DNA of 64,000 nt from NCBI GenBank assembly GCA_963708625.1, contig CAVPSV010000004.1, forward strand, positions 1,550,001 through 1,614,000, read 5' to 3'. Positions 7,590 to 15,815 of this stretch are shown here, one piece after another. Every line of letters starts with the position of its first letter. The stretch's first letter is position 1. The stretch is from DASXIF01 sp036498145 (GTDB lineage: Bacteria; Actinomycetota; Actinomycetes; Mycobacteriales; Jatrophihabitantaceae). The position numbers were made by a program, and so were the translations under genes. A model generated the notes under the pieces. The model made no database searches. It had not been told where the DNA came from and saw only the letters and a program-made list of their open reading frames with translations.

Positions 7590-8782
7590 CCGCGGACACC
7601 GATCCCGGCACGGATGCCGCTGCGCTCGCGACTATCCGCGAACTGGTCACCCGCCAGCCGTCGCTCGATGTGCTCCTGGACGCAGCGGCCACGTTGCTGG
7701 CCGCGGCGCTGGGGGCGGACGGATGCCTCATCTACCGAGTTGAACCCGACGGCGAGCTCGCGGTCGCGGCCTGCTCGCCTGCGCCGGCACGCGCTGGCGA
7801 CCCATTGCGCCTGCCGGCGGGCTTCGGGGTCACCGGGCGGGTAGCGGCAGACGGAATTCCGGCGATCCTGATCGACGACAACCCGCGCAATGTTCGGCAT
7901 CGCGAACTGTTGGGCCTGGCCGAGGGCGAACGCGTGTCGCGGCTGTGCGTGCCCGGCCGGCTGCCTGGCGGATCATGCCCGGCGGTCGTGGCGGTGCACG
8001 CGAGGTCGCACCGGGAGTTCGCCGACCACGACGTCCGGCTGGCTCAAGAGGTCGCCGATCTCGTCGCGCTCAGGGTGCAGCTTTCGGTACTCGACAATGC
8101 CACCGCGGACTTCCGCCGCGGCTGGGACTCGTTGGTGGCGGCAACTGTGACCGCACAGGAGGCGGAGCGGCGCAGAGTGGCCGGCGACCTGCACGACGGG
8201 GTGACCCAGGCGATCGCCAGCCTCACCTATCACCTGTCCGCCGCGGAGCTGGCGCTCGCGGACGGCGACCTCAGCTACGTCCGGACGCAGGTGGCGGCGG
8301 CGATGAACCTCGCCGATCTGGCATTCGGCGAGACGCGCAGCGCGATCACGGGTTTGCACAGCCCGGTGCTCGACGATCTGGGTCTTGCCGCCGGGCTGGT
8401 GAGCATGGCGCGCGCTGTGCCCAACCTGCCCATCGAGGTCAATGCGCAGGATCTCGACCTGCCGGAGCACGTGCGCATGTCACTGTTCCGCATCGCCCAG
8501 GAAGCCGTGCAGAACGTCGTCAAGCACGCCGAAGCGACCAAGGCCACCATCGGCCTGGTGAAGCACGGCCACTTGGCGGTGCTGACGATCGTCGACGATG
8601 GCCGTGGCTTCGACGCACCCGGGAACCTTTCGGTACTGCCTAGCGTCGAGCGCCCACCGGGGTCGAAGTACGGGCTGACCGGCATGCTCGAGCGGGTCCA
8701 CCTCATCGGCGGCCAGCTGTCGGTGACCTCACGGCCCGGCGAGGGCACGCGGCTCGAAGTGACGGTGCCGGGCGCATTCTGA
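7586..8782 (+). CDS. GAF-domain sensor histidine kinase (HisKA_3)
   Basis: 398 residues with no transmembrane segment, so a cytoplasmic sensor. An N-terminal GAF domain (about residues 15-170) is followed by the dimerisation/phosphoacceptor segment QEAERRRVAGDLHDGVTQAI, with H203 as the likely phosphorylated residue, and an ATPase domain with FRIAQEAVQNVVKHA (N box), DDGRGFD (G1) and KYGLTGMLERV (G2). The TTG start overlaps the response-regulator stop. GAF ligands can be haem, nucleotides or redox centres; two cysteines (CVPGRLPGGSC) sit in the GAF domain, but the signal is unknown. Confidence 0.9.
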   Translation: MTADTDPGTDAAALATIRELVTRQPSLDVLLDAAATLLAAALGADGCLIYRVEPDGELAVAACSPAPARAGDPLRLPAGFGVTGRVAADGIPAILIDDNPRNVRHRELLGLAEGERVSRLCVPGRLPGGSCPAVVAVHARSHREFADHDVRLAQEVADLVALRVQLSVLDNATADFRRGWDSLVAATVTAQEAERRRVAGDLHDGVTQAIASLTYHLSAAELALADGDLSYVRTQVAAAMNLADLAFGETRSAITGLHSPVLDDLGLAAGLVSMARAVPNLPIEVNAQDLDLPEHVRMSLFRIAQEAVQNVVKHAEATKATIGLVKHGHLAVLTIVDDGRGFDAPGNLSVLPSVERPPGSKYGLTGMLERVHLIGGQLSVTSRPGEGTRLEVTVPGAF

Positions 8783-8802
8783 TCTGCCCGACGCTGTGCT
8801 CG

Positions 8803-9831
8803 TCAGGCGACAGCAGAGTCCGCGTCGGCAGGGTGCGCTGTCGCCGACAGGGCCATCGCATCAGCGGCGCGCGCGCAGTTGGCCGCGAGTGCCGACTGTG
8901 CCTGCGCGACGCGAGCGCGATCGCCGCGCCAGGCGTGCAGCGCGTCGTCGACAAGCGCGCGCCCGAACGAGAACGTCAACGGCCACGGCACGTTCTGCGC
9001 GCGCCCGACCCGGTTGATGGCCATGAGATTTCGACAGGCCCGGGCGTTGCTCTGTCCGCCGGACAGGAAGGCGACGCCGGGGACGTCGGCAGGAACCGTC
9101 TCGCGCAACGTGCGAATGGTGCGGCGGGCAACGTCGTCGGCATCCTGAGGCGCCCCGACCAGGCTGCCTTGCGTGACCATGTTCGACTTCACGATGAGCG
9201 CGCTCGGGTCGGCGCCCATCCGGTCCAGCTCCTCGAACACGGCCCGCAGGCTGTTGGCGGTGATCGCCTGACACAGCGCGGCACTGTGACCACCGTCCAT
9301 GATCACTTCCGGCTCGATGATGGGCACCACGCCCGCTTCCTGGCATTGCGCGGCATACCGAGCCAGGACGTGCGCATTGGCCACGATGGTGCGCCGGTCC
9401 ATGCCGGACGGCACCAGCACGGCGCGCCACTTGGCGAACGTGGCACCCAGCTCGCGGTAATGGGTCAGCCGTTCGCCAAGACCGTCGAGCCCCACGGTGA
9501 CGGTGCCACCGTCGGCAAACGGCAACGGGGTCACGCCGGCGTCGACCTTGACGCCGACGGCGATGCCCATCGCAACGGCGGCATCGATGAACGGTGTGCC
9601 GTCCCGCATCGTCTGATGCACGGTCTCGTCGTTGAGGATGACGCCGGAGATCCAGGTCGAGAGGCCGGGTGTGGTGAGCAGGAGTTCGCGGTAGTCGCGT
9701 CGCGACTCAGGACGTGCTGCGATGCCGACGCCCTCGAGGCGCATCGACATGGTCACGATGCTCTCGTCCGCAGCGAGGATGCCTCGACCTGCCGCGACGA
9801 GGGAGGCGGCGACGTCCGGCAGACCGGGCAC
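8803..9831 (-). CDS. Class I fructose-bisphosphate aldolase
   Basis: Cleaves or forms fructose 1,6-bisphosphate, and in the Calvin cycle also sedoheptulose 1,7-bisphosphate. GRGILAADES at residues 15-24, KWRAV at 134-138, EPE at 173-175 and the Schiff-base lysine K215 in IVKSNMV mark class I aldolase, and SGGQS binds phosphate. I chose the GTG at 9831, with GGAGG at ideal spacing. A longer frame reaching 9951 would overlap the lysR gene and adds no conserved sequence. With this start the protein is 342 residues, normal for the family, and the gene follows the CbbR-like regulator by 40 bp on the same strand. Confidence 0.92.
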   Translation of the reverse strand: MPGLPDVAASLVAAGRGILAADESIVTMSMRLEGVGIAARPESRRDYRELLLTTPGLSTWISGVILNDETVHQTMRDGTPFIDAAVAMGIAVGVKVDAGVTPLPFADGGTVTVGLDGLGERLTHYRELGATFAKWRAVLVPSGMDRRTIVANAHVLARYAAQCQEAGVVPIIEPEVIMDGGHSAALCQAITANSLRAVFEELDRMGADPSALIVKSNMVTQGSLVGAPQDADDVARRTIRTLRETVPADVPGVAFLSGGQSNARACRNLMAINRVGRAQNVPWPLTFSFGRALVDDALHAWRGDRARVAQAQSALAANCARAADAMALSATAHPADADSAVA

Positions 9832-9871
9832 GGTGGACCTCCAAGAACGTGGCGGTACGACCAGCCTGACG

Positions 9872-10822
9872 TTAGAAGCGACGCTTGGCCCGGGCATCAC
9901 CCGCTCGTGCGGGTCGCGGGGTGAAGGCCAACGCGCCCGCGGCGTGGGCACCGCCGTCGGTCAGATGGTCCAGGAACAGGCGTGCCGTGGCCGTCGGGGC
10001 TGCGCTTGTCACTGCGTGCCACGGACGGTCGAGCGGGGTTCCGCGGGTGTCGAGCCGGCGCAGCGTTCCTGCCTGCAGGTGTGCGTCCACCGCATCGGCG
10101 GACACCACGGTGACACCGAGTCCGAGCACCGCCGAGGCGACGACGGCACCGTGGGAGCCGAGCGCGAGCAAGGGCGGCGTGATCTGCATCGTATGCAGCA
10201 GTGCGAGCGTGGTTTCGCGCGTCCCAGAGCCCGGTTCGCGCAGCAACCATGGCGTCGTGGCCAGCTCGGTAGCTGTCATTTGCCGCGCCGCGACGACGAT
10301 GAGGGAGTTCGGCCGGGTCGCACGCGTCACCAGCCCACGACCGCGAATCGGTCGGCCGCCGATGACGATGTCGAGACGGTGATCGGCCAGCGCAGCGAAC
10401 ACACGGTCGCGGACGCCGACTTCGAGCGTGAGCTCGACATCAGGAAATCGCACTCGAAACGACGCGAGTAACGACGGCAGCAGGTATTCGCCGACGGTCG
10501 CGACCGCGCCCAGACGCAGCACACCGCTCTCGGCGGAAAGCCCCTGGCGTGCGGCATTCATGCCTTCCTCGATCAGGCCGAGGACGCGCCGGGCGTATCC
10601 GGCATAGATAGCGCCGGATTCGGTGAGGCGCAGCCCGCGACCGTCGCGTTCGAACAGCACGGTGCCGAGATCGCGGTGCAGCGCGGCCAGAGCAGCGGAT
10701 ACCGCGGATTCGGTCACCGACAGCCGGCGTGCCGCCGCGCGGGCCGAACCCTCCTCGACGATGGCCAGAAAGGACTGGAGCCGGGCCGGGGTGATCCCAC
10801 GAATACTTGATTGATCGCTCAT
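9872..10822 (-). CDS. cbbR: LysR-family regulator, probable CbbR
   Basis: 316 residues. The winged helix-turn-helix at the N-terminus (LQSFLAIVEEGSARAAARRL, then TESAVSAALAALHRDLG) is followed by a periplasmic-binding-protein-like effector domain. It is transcribed divergently from cbbL with only 57 bp between them, the standard arrangement for CbbR, the activator of RuBisCO operons that senses NADPH, RuBP or related metabolites. The aldolase gene follows on the same strand. Family membership is certain; the CbbR assignment rests on position. Confidence 0.8.
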   Translation of the reverse strand: MSDQSSIRGITPARLQSFLAIVEEGSARAAARRLSVTESAVSAALAALHRDLGTVLFERDGRGLRLTESGAIYAGYARRVLGLIEEGMNAARQGLSAESGVLRLGAVATVGEYLLPSLLASFRVRFPDVELTLEVGVRDRVFAALADHRLDIVIGGRPIRGRGLVTRATRPNSLIVVAARQMTATELATTPWLLREPGSGTRETTLALLHTMQITPPLLALGSHGAVVASAVLGLGVTVVSADAVDAHLQAGTLRRLDTRGTPLDRPWHAVTSAAPTATARLFLDHLTDGGAHAAGALAFTPRPARAGDARAKRRF

Positions 10823-10825
10823 GTC

Positions 10826-10838
10826 TCAGTGGACATTA
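10826..10838 (+). promoter_or_regulatory. Candidate CbbR half-site in the cbbR-cbbL intergenic region
   Basis: TCA-N7-TTA matches the TNA-N7-TNA pattern reported for CbbR operators and lies in the 57-bp divergent spacer. The pattern is short and will occur by chance, so location is the main support. Confidence 0.3.
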
Positions 10839-10879
10839 CTCGCTAGACCGCTCATCTCTGCGCGGGTGACACTCAACGC

Positions 10880-12361
10880 ATGACGACCTCGACCGTGGCT
10901 GCGCCTCCCGTATCTCCCGCGCCGCAGCGCTGGGATCCGGGCGTGCAGAGCTACGCCGGCATGGGCTACTACGCCCCCGACTACGAACCCAAGGACACCG
11001 ACGTCCTCGCGGTATTCCGGGTGACCCCGCAGCCGGGCGTGGACCCGATCGAAGCCGCCGCGGCGGTGGCGGGGGAGTCCTCGACCGCCACCTGGACCGT
11101 CGTCTGGACCGACCGCCTGACAGCGAACGACCACTACCAGGGCAAGTGCTATCGGGTCGATCCGGTCGCCGGGCGCGACAACGAGTATCTCGCCTACGTC
11201 GCATATGACATCGACCTGTTCGAAGAAGGCTCGATCGCCAATCTGACCTCGTCGATCATCGGCAACGTCTTCGGCTTCAAACCGCTGGCAGCTCTGCGCC
11301 TGGAGGACATGCGTATTCCGGTCGCCTACGTGAAGACGTTCCAGGGGCCAGCACACGGAATCGTCATGGAGCGGGAGATGCTCAACAAGTACGGCCGGCC
11401 ACTGCTCGGTGCCACTATCAAGCCGAAGCTGGGATTGTCCGCGCGCAACTACGGACGCGTCGTATACGAAGCGTGCCGCGGCGGGCTCGACTTCACCAAG
11501 GACGACGAGAACATCAACTCGCAGCCGTTCATGAGATGGCGCGACCGGTTTCTCTATGCCATGGAGGGCGTCAACAAGGCCGTCGCCGAAACCGGCGAGA
11601 TCAAAGGGCACTACCTGAACATCACCGCGGCCACCGTCGAGCAGATGTACGAGCGTGCCGAGTTTGCGCAGTGACCTCGGCAGCGTCGTGGTGATGATCG
11701 ACCTCACGATCGGGTACTCGGCCATGCAGTCGCTCGCGCACTGGGCCCGGGCCAACAGCATGCTGCTGCACCTGCACCGGGCCGGCCACTCGACCTACAC
11801 CCGGCAGAAGACGCACGGCGTGAGCTTCCGGGTGATCGCGAAGTGGTGCCGCCTGATCGGCGTGGACCACATCCACGCCGGCACCGTGATCGGGAAGCTG
11901 GAAGGCGATCCGGCGACGACGCACGGGTTCTACGACACGCTGCGCGCCGACCACATCGACCGCGACCTGGGCAACGGCATCTATTTCGACCAGGACTGGG
12001 CGAGCATGCCGGGCGTGATGCCGGTGGCCTCCGGTGGTATCCATGCCGGCCAGATGCACCAGCTGCTCGAGCTGCTCGGCGAGGACGTCGTGCTGCAGTT
12101 CGGCGGCGGGACCATCGGTCACCCGCTGGGCATCGCCGCCGGGGCAGAGGCGAACCGGGTCGCGCTGGAAGCGGTGGTCAAAGCACGCAACGAGGGACGC
12201 GACCTGCTCCGTGAGGGACCGGAGGTATTGCGCAAGGCCGCGACGTGGTGCCATCCGCTCGAGGTCGCGTTGGCTACCTGGGGTGATGTCACGTTCGAGT
12301 ACACCTCGACCGACGCGCCGGACGCTGTCGCCACGGCGCGACTCGCCCGAGCGTGTCATGA
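10880..12361 (+). CDS. cbbL: RuBisCO large subunit (form I), frame-disrupted
   Basis: Carboxylates ribulose 1,5-bisphosphate. K181 of KPKLGLS, the carbamylated K207 in GGLDFTKDDENINSQPF, and HLHRAG, HIHAGTVIGKLEGDP and GGGTIGHP downstream are the form I active-site blocks. Similarity is red-type (form IC/ID/IE) rather than plant-like, consistent with adjacent cbbX. The frame from 10880 ends at a TGA at 11672-11674, after EQMYERAEFAQ; similarity resumes at once one base on (DLGSVVVMIDL). The second frame then runs without a stop into cbbS. Near 12335-12345 a two-base shift would restore the first frame and end the protein in RPSVS at a TGA at 12359-12361, matching form IC C-termini. That gives about 490 residues, a normal length. 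Confidence 0.85.
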
Positions 12362-12362
12362 G

Positions 12363-12782
12363 GTGCGGCACGGTGCGTTCTCCTACCTGCCGGATCTCAC
12401 CGATGTCGAGATCCTGGCTCAGGTGCGCTACGCCCTCGGCAACGGCTGGCCGATTTCGGTCGAGCACACCGACGATCCGCATCCCCGCAACGTGTACTGG
12501 GAACTGTGGGGGTTGCCGATGTTCGACCTGGTCGAACCCGATGGCGTGCTGCGCGAGATCGCAGACTGCCGCGCCACCTTCGGGCGTCACTACGTGCGGG
12601 TAGTTGCCTATGACGCGGCACTGGGTCGGCAGACCACGGCGTTGAGCTTCATCGTCCATCGTCCGCCCGAGGAGCCTGGCTTCCGACTGGACCGCACCGA
12701 GACGACGGGCCGCACCCAGCGCTACGCCCTGCATCCGTACGCGACCGAGGCTCCTGTGGGCATGCGATACCCGCCGCCGTGA
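12363..12782 (+). CDS. cbbS: RuBisCO small subunit (form I)
   Basis: From a GTG at 12363 the 139-residue protein begins MRHGAFSYLPDLTD and contains YALGNGWPISVEHTDDPHPR, YWELWGLPMFDL, CRATFG and SFIVHRPPEEPGF, all diagnostic of the red-type small subunit, including its long C-terminal hairpin extension. As given, no stop codon separates it from the upstream large-subunit frame, so the sequence encodes an apparent L-S fusion. I annotate a separate subunit because the GTG gives exactly the family N-terminus and a cbbL stop exists in the other frame 2 nt upstream. No strong ribosome site is visible, so translational coupling is likely. The stop overlaps the cbbX start. Confidence 0.85.
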   Translation: MRHGAFSYLPDLTDVEILAQVRYALGNGWPISVEHTDDPHPRNVYWELWGLPMFDLVEPDGVLREIADCRATFGRHYVRVVAYDAALGRQTTALSFIVHRPPEEPGFRLDRTETTGRTQRYALHPYATEAPVGMRYPPP

Positions 12783-13711
12783 CCGATCAGGAACTGCTCG
12801 GTGCGGATGCGACGGTCGATCTCGCGCAGGATCCCGGCGTCGAGCGGGTGCGCGGCGTGCTGGCCGCGATCGAGCACGACCTGGTGGGCCTCGCCGCGGT
12901 CAAGCAGCGCATCCGTGAGATCGCGGCGTTGCTGACGGTCGACCGCGCGCGATCACGATTCGGCCTGTCGGCGAGCGGGCCGACGCTGCACATGAGCTTC
13001 ACCGGCGGTCCGGGCACCGGCAAGACGACGGTGGCACTGCGCATGGCCGAGATTCTGCATGCACTGGGCCACATCCGCAGGCCGGACGTGCATGCCGTCA
13101 CCCGGGACGACCTGGTCGGGCAGTTCATCGGACATACCGCACCCAAGACGAAGCAGGCGGTGGCGAAGGCCGCGGGTGGCGTCCTGTTCATCGACGAGGC
13201 CTACTACTTGTTCCGGCCCGAGAACGAGCGCGACTACGGGCAGGAGGCGATCGAGATCCTGCTCCAGGAGATGGAGTCCGACCGCGCCTCGCTCGTCGTC
13301 ATCTTCGCCGGCTATGCCGATCGGATGGAGACGTTCTTCGCGTCGAACCCTGGTCTGAGTTCCCGCGTCTCGCACCACATCGAATTCGCCGACTATACGG
13401 GCGAGGAACTCGCGAGTATCGCTGCGTTGATGCTCGCGCAGGACGACTATCAATTCACGCCGTCGGCCGCGTGCGCATTCGACGAATACCTGCAGCTGCG
13501 ATTGGCGCTACCCCGGTTCGCGAATGCCCGCAGCGTGCGCAACGCTCTCGAGCGGTGCCGGCTGCGCCAGGCTAATCGGCTGGTGAGCACTGCTGGCACC
13601 GTGTCGCGCGAGACGCTGATGATGTTGACCGAGGACGACGTCCGCGCCAGCCGGCTGTTCGCCGCCGCCGGTCGGTCAGCAAAGGCAGCTCGCGCGCAAT
13701 CAGCGCAATAG
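12779..13711 (+). CDS. cbbX: CbbX, red-type RuBisCO activase (AAA+)
   Basis: Hexameric AAA+ motor that pulls on the RuBisCO large-subunit C-terminus to release inhibitory sugar phosphates. Walker A GGPGTGKTT is at residues 76-84, the pore-loop region reads QFIGHTAPKT, Walker B VLFIDE is at 135-140, and SRVSHHIEF carries the sensor arginine region. Length (310) and order fit the family. Its GTG overlaps the cbbS stop (GTGA), so cbbL-cbbS-cbbX is one coupled operon. CbbX acts only on red-type form I enzymes, which supports the RuBisCO typing. Confidence 0.93.
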   Translation: MTDQELLGADATVDLAQDPGVERVRGVLAAIEHDLVGLAAVKQRIREIAALLTVDRARSRFGLSASGPTLHMSFTGGPGTGKTTVALRMAEILHALGHIRRPDVHAVTRDDLVGQFIGHTAPKTKQAVAKAAGGVLFIDEAYYLFRPENERDYGQEAIEILLQEMESDRASLVVIFAGYADRMETFFASNPGLSSRVSHHIEFADYTGEELASIAALMLAQDDYQFTPSAACAFDEYLQLRLALPRFANARSVRNALERCRLRQANRLVSTAGTVSRETLMMLTEDDVRASRLFAAAGRSAKAARAQSAQ

Positions 13712-13835
13712 CCATCCGGAGCCGTTGGCGGCGGTGGCCAATCCGAGCAGGGCGCGAGACAATCACCGGGTCGGGCGCTCGAAACCCTTCTCCTCGCCCA
13801 GGAAATCGGGACTCCAAAAAGCGGAGAGGCCACAC

Positions 13836-14939
13836 ATGTCAGGACGCCGGTTCACGGTTGTATGCCTCACGGTGGCGCTTTGCGCCACCGTCGGTGCCAT
13901 CCCGGCGGGTGCCGCGACCGCTCCGGTCGGCGAGGTGTACGTCGCCGACGTCGACTCCGGCACGATTTCGCAGTTCGGTGCCGATGCCCATGGCAACCTC
14001 GCCGCGCTCCCGGTTCCGTCCGTAGCCGTGGCCGGCGCCCCGGATCACGTGCTGGTCAGTCCGAACGGGAAGTACGTGTATGTGCTGAATTGTGGCGCCG
14101 GCGCGGTGGACCAATTCGCGGTCGTGATGAGCGGGACCGGCAAGGGGGAACTCACCCCGATGACGGTCGCCGCCGTGCCTACCGTGCCGTGTGCCGAGGA
14201 TCGGCACACCGATACGCAACGCGTGCTCGCCGAGACGCACTCGGGCAAGTTCGTGTTCGCGCTGGCACAGTCCCTGTCCGGCGACGTCACGCTGCAGGAA
14301 TTCGCGGTGGGCAAGGGCGGTGCGCTCACCCCGACCGCCACGCTGCCCACCGGGCTGCACAACCCCGCGTCGCTTGTGATCACTCCGAACGGCAAGTTCG
14401 TCTACCTGCTGGACGGCACCGGGAACATGACCGTCTTCAGCGTCGACAAGAAGGGCATCCCGGCCACCGTGGCGCCGGCGCACCCGTTCGATACCTGCCC
14501 GACCGACGCGACGATCACCGCGAACGGCAAGACGATGTACGTGGTGGAGCAGTGCAACGGCACGCTCAGCACCCTGCACCTGAACAGCGACGGCACGCTT
14601 ACCCTGCTCGGCCTCAACATCCACGGTTGCCCGCGTGAGGTCACCGTCACGCCGAACAACAAGAACGTTTACGTGGCGGACGCCTGCGCCAGCCCGGTCA
14701 TCTTCCAGTACCGCGCATTCTCCGACGGCGTTCTCACCGAGCAGATCCCGTTCTCGGTCCCGAGCGCGACGGTGTTGGCGATGGCTCCGTCCGTCAACGG
14801 CAAGGCGCTGTACGTGACGATCGACAACGGCATGCAGAATCTCGCCACCTACCCGATCGACATTCACGGCCTGCTGACTGCCCCGGCCGCGTTGTCGTCA
14901 ACCGGCCTCGGCAGTTGGGGCATCGCGTATCGCAAGTGA
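13836..14939 (+). CDS. Secreted beta-propeller protein (lactonase-like)
   Basis: 367 residues from an ATG with GGAGAGG 6 nt upstream. A signal peptide (MSGRRFTVVCLTVALC..AIPAGAATA) is cleaved near residue 28. The rest is built of about seven blades with recurring sequences such as VSPNGKYVYVLN, ITPNGKFVYLLD and VTPNNKNVYVAD, the YVTN/6-phosphogluconolactonase propeller pattern. Paired cysteines suggest extracytoplasmic disulfides. No catalytic site is evident, so it may be a binding or structural protein. It is separated by 124 bp from cbbX and is probably not part of the CBB operon. Confidence 0.8.
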   Translation: MSGRRFTVVCLTVALCATVGAIPAGAATAPVGEVYVADVDSGTISQFGADAHGNLAALPVPSVAVAGAPDHVLVSPNGKYVYVLNCGAGAVDQFAVVMSGTGKGELTPMTVAAVPTVPCAEDRHTDTQRVLAETHSGKFVFALAQSLSGDVTLQEFAVGKGGALTPTATLPTGLHNPASLVITPNGKFVYLLDGTGNMTVFSVDKKGIPATVAPAHPFDTCPTDATITANGKTMYVVEQCNGTLSTLHLNSDGTLTLLGLNIHGCPREVTVTPNNKNVYVADACASPVIFQYRAFSDGVLTEQIPFSVPSATVLAMAPSVNGKALYVTIDNGMQNLATYPIDIHGLLTAPAALSSTGLGSWGIAYRK

Positions 14940-14979
14940 TTCGTGTACTCGTCGAGCCTGCGGGGGCTGATGCGCTGAG

Positions 14980-15011
14980 GGCAGGGGCGGCGACTGTTTG
15001 CCGCCCCTGCC
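14980..15011 (+). terminator. Strong hairpin terminator
   Basis: Twelve-bp perfect stem (GGCAGGGGCGGC paired with GCCGCCCCTGCC) and an 8-nt loop, 40 bp after the propeller gene stop. No T-tract, as often in actinobacteria. Confidence 0.75.
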
Positions 15012-15129
15012 GGCGCGCCGAACCCCCGCGACGCAGCTCACGTGCTGCAGCGTCGTCGTCCGGCGTTTTGGGGTGACCGCGCGAATCGAGACCGCCGGAT
15101 GTGGCCGATCTGCCGAGACCCGCGCTGAG

Positions 15130-15423
15130 TCACGGTGTTGCTTCCGGGTTGAGTTCGACGGCGACGTTGACGGGTTCGCGCCTGCGCAACCGTTCCAGCC
15201 ATTGCCCGGGCGGTGTCTCCCACACCAGGCGTACCGCACTGCCCTGGTGCAAGGCGTGGCGGGCCTGGTGCAAGGCGTGGCGGGCGATGGCCTCACTGAG
15301 TGCGGAGTGCAGCTGATTCATGGACTTGCCCACAGCCACCAAGCTGGGCATAGCCGGTACCCGGCCCAAGATCACGTCGGGCGGGAGCTGTCGGAGGTGG
15401 ACCTGGTAACTCTGTATCGGCAC
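15130..15423 (-). CDS. Small HicB-like protein (possible orphan antitoxin)
   Basis: 97 residues from a GTG with TGGAG about 7 nt upstream. The start MPIQSYQVHLRQLPPDVILG, then RVPAMPSLVAVGKSMNQLHSALSEAIA, follows the HicB fold pattern, in which HicB proteins carry a conserved V-P-x-L-P-G stretch, a glycine-containing turn and a helix ending in EAI. A 7-residue duplication (ARHALHQ twice) follows from the tandem 21-bp repeat. No HicA toxin gene is visible upstream, so this is either an orphan antitoxin or a nutrient-uptake type HicB-like protein. The assignment is by pattern only. Confidence 0.45.
   Translation of the reverse strand: MPIQSYQVHLRQLPPDVILGRVPAMPSLVAVGKSMNQLHSALSEAIARHALHQARHALHQGSAVRLVWETPPGQWLERLRRREPVNVAVELNPEATP
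15243..15284 (+). repeat. Tandem duplication of 21 bp inside the HicB-like gene
   Basis: Two perfect 21-bp units at 15243-15263 and 15264-15284. The unit is a multiple of three and keeps the frame open, adding seven residues (ARHALHQ). Confidence 0.95.
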
Positions 15424-15815
15424 GTCCGGCTCCAGGAGGTCGATCACGCAGGCAAACGCCGCGCTCCTGGTCGCTGCCGAGTCCCCGTCAGCCTTCGAGG
15501 GCAAGCTTCCTTTGCCACCCGAATACACCGGAGGTTAGCGCACGCCAACCGCCTTCGGAACAGGCTGACGGCAAGGGTGCGTATCGGCTCGCTGAAATCT
15601 CTCAGCTCGAATCACGAGTAGGCTGTCACTGAGGCGCCGAGCCCGGCGCCGGCTCGCTTACCCGGGTTCGGGTGGGCGACAGCCGCGATATACGGCTACT
15701 GCGGCAGGTCAAGGCCGCATCGATGATCGCCCGGCATCCACGCTGCCTGCGGTTTGAATCTTCGCGTGAGGTTGCGCGTCACCTGACGAGGCGACCATCC
15801 GGAAGGCATTCCTGC
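15424..15815. other. 392-bp stretch without a recognisable gene
   Basis: I see no convincing reading frame here. Frames that cross it are extensions of the HicB-like gene (leftwards) or of the glycosyltransferase (rightwards) and show no conserved sequence. It probably holds the divergent promoters of those two genes. Confidence 0.5.

Noticed and set aside
9832..9951. Longer aldolase N-terminus
   Set aside because: It would overlap the lysR gene, has no conserved sequence, and the GTG at 9831 has a near-perfect ribosome site.
11660..11680. Programmed +1 frameshifting in cbbL like prfB
   Set aside because: TGA-C context fits, but CAG in the P site cannot re-pair well and no upstream Shine-Dalgarno-like stimulator is evident; a simple indel explains it.
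13725..13835. Upstream coding extension of the beta-propeller protein
   Set aside because: The frame is open, but the signal peptide and ribosome site clearly define the start at 13836.
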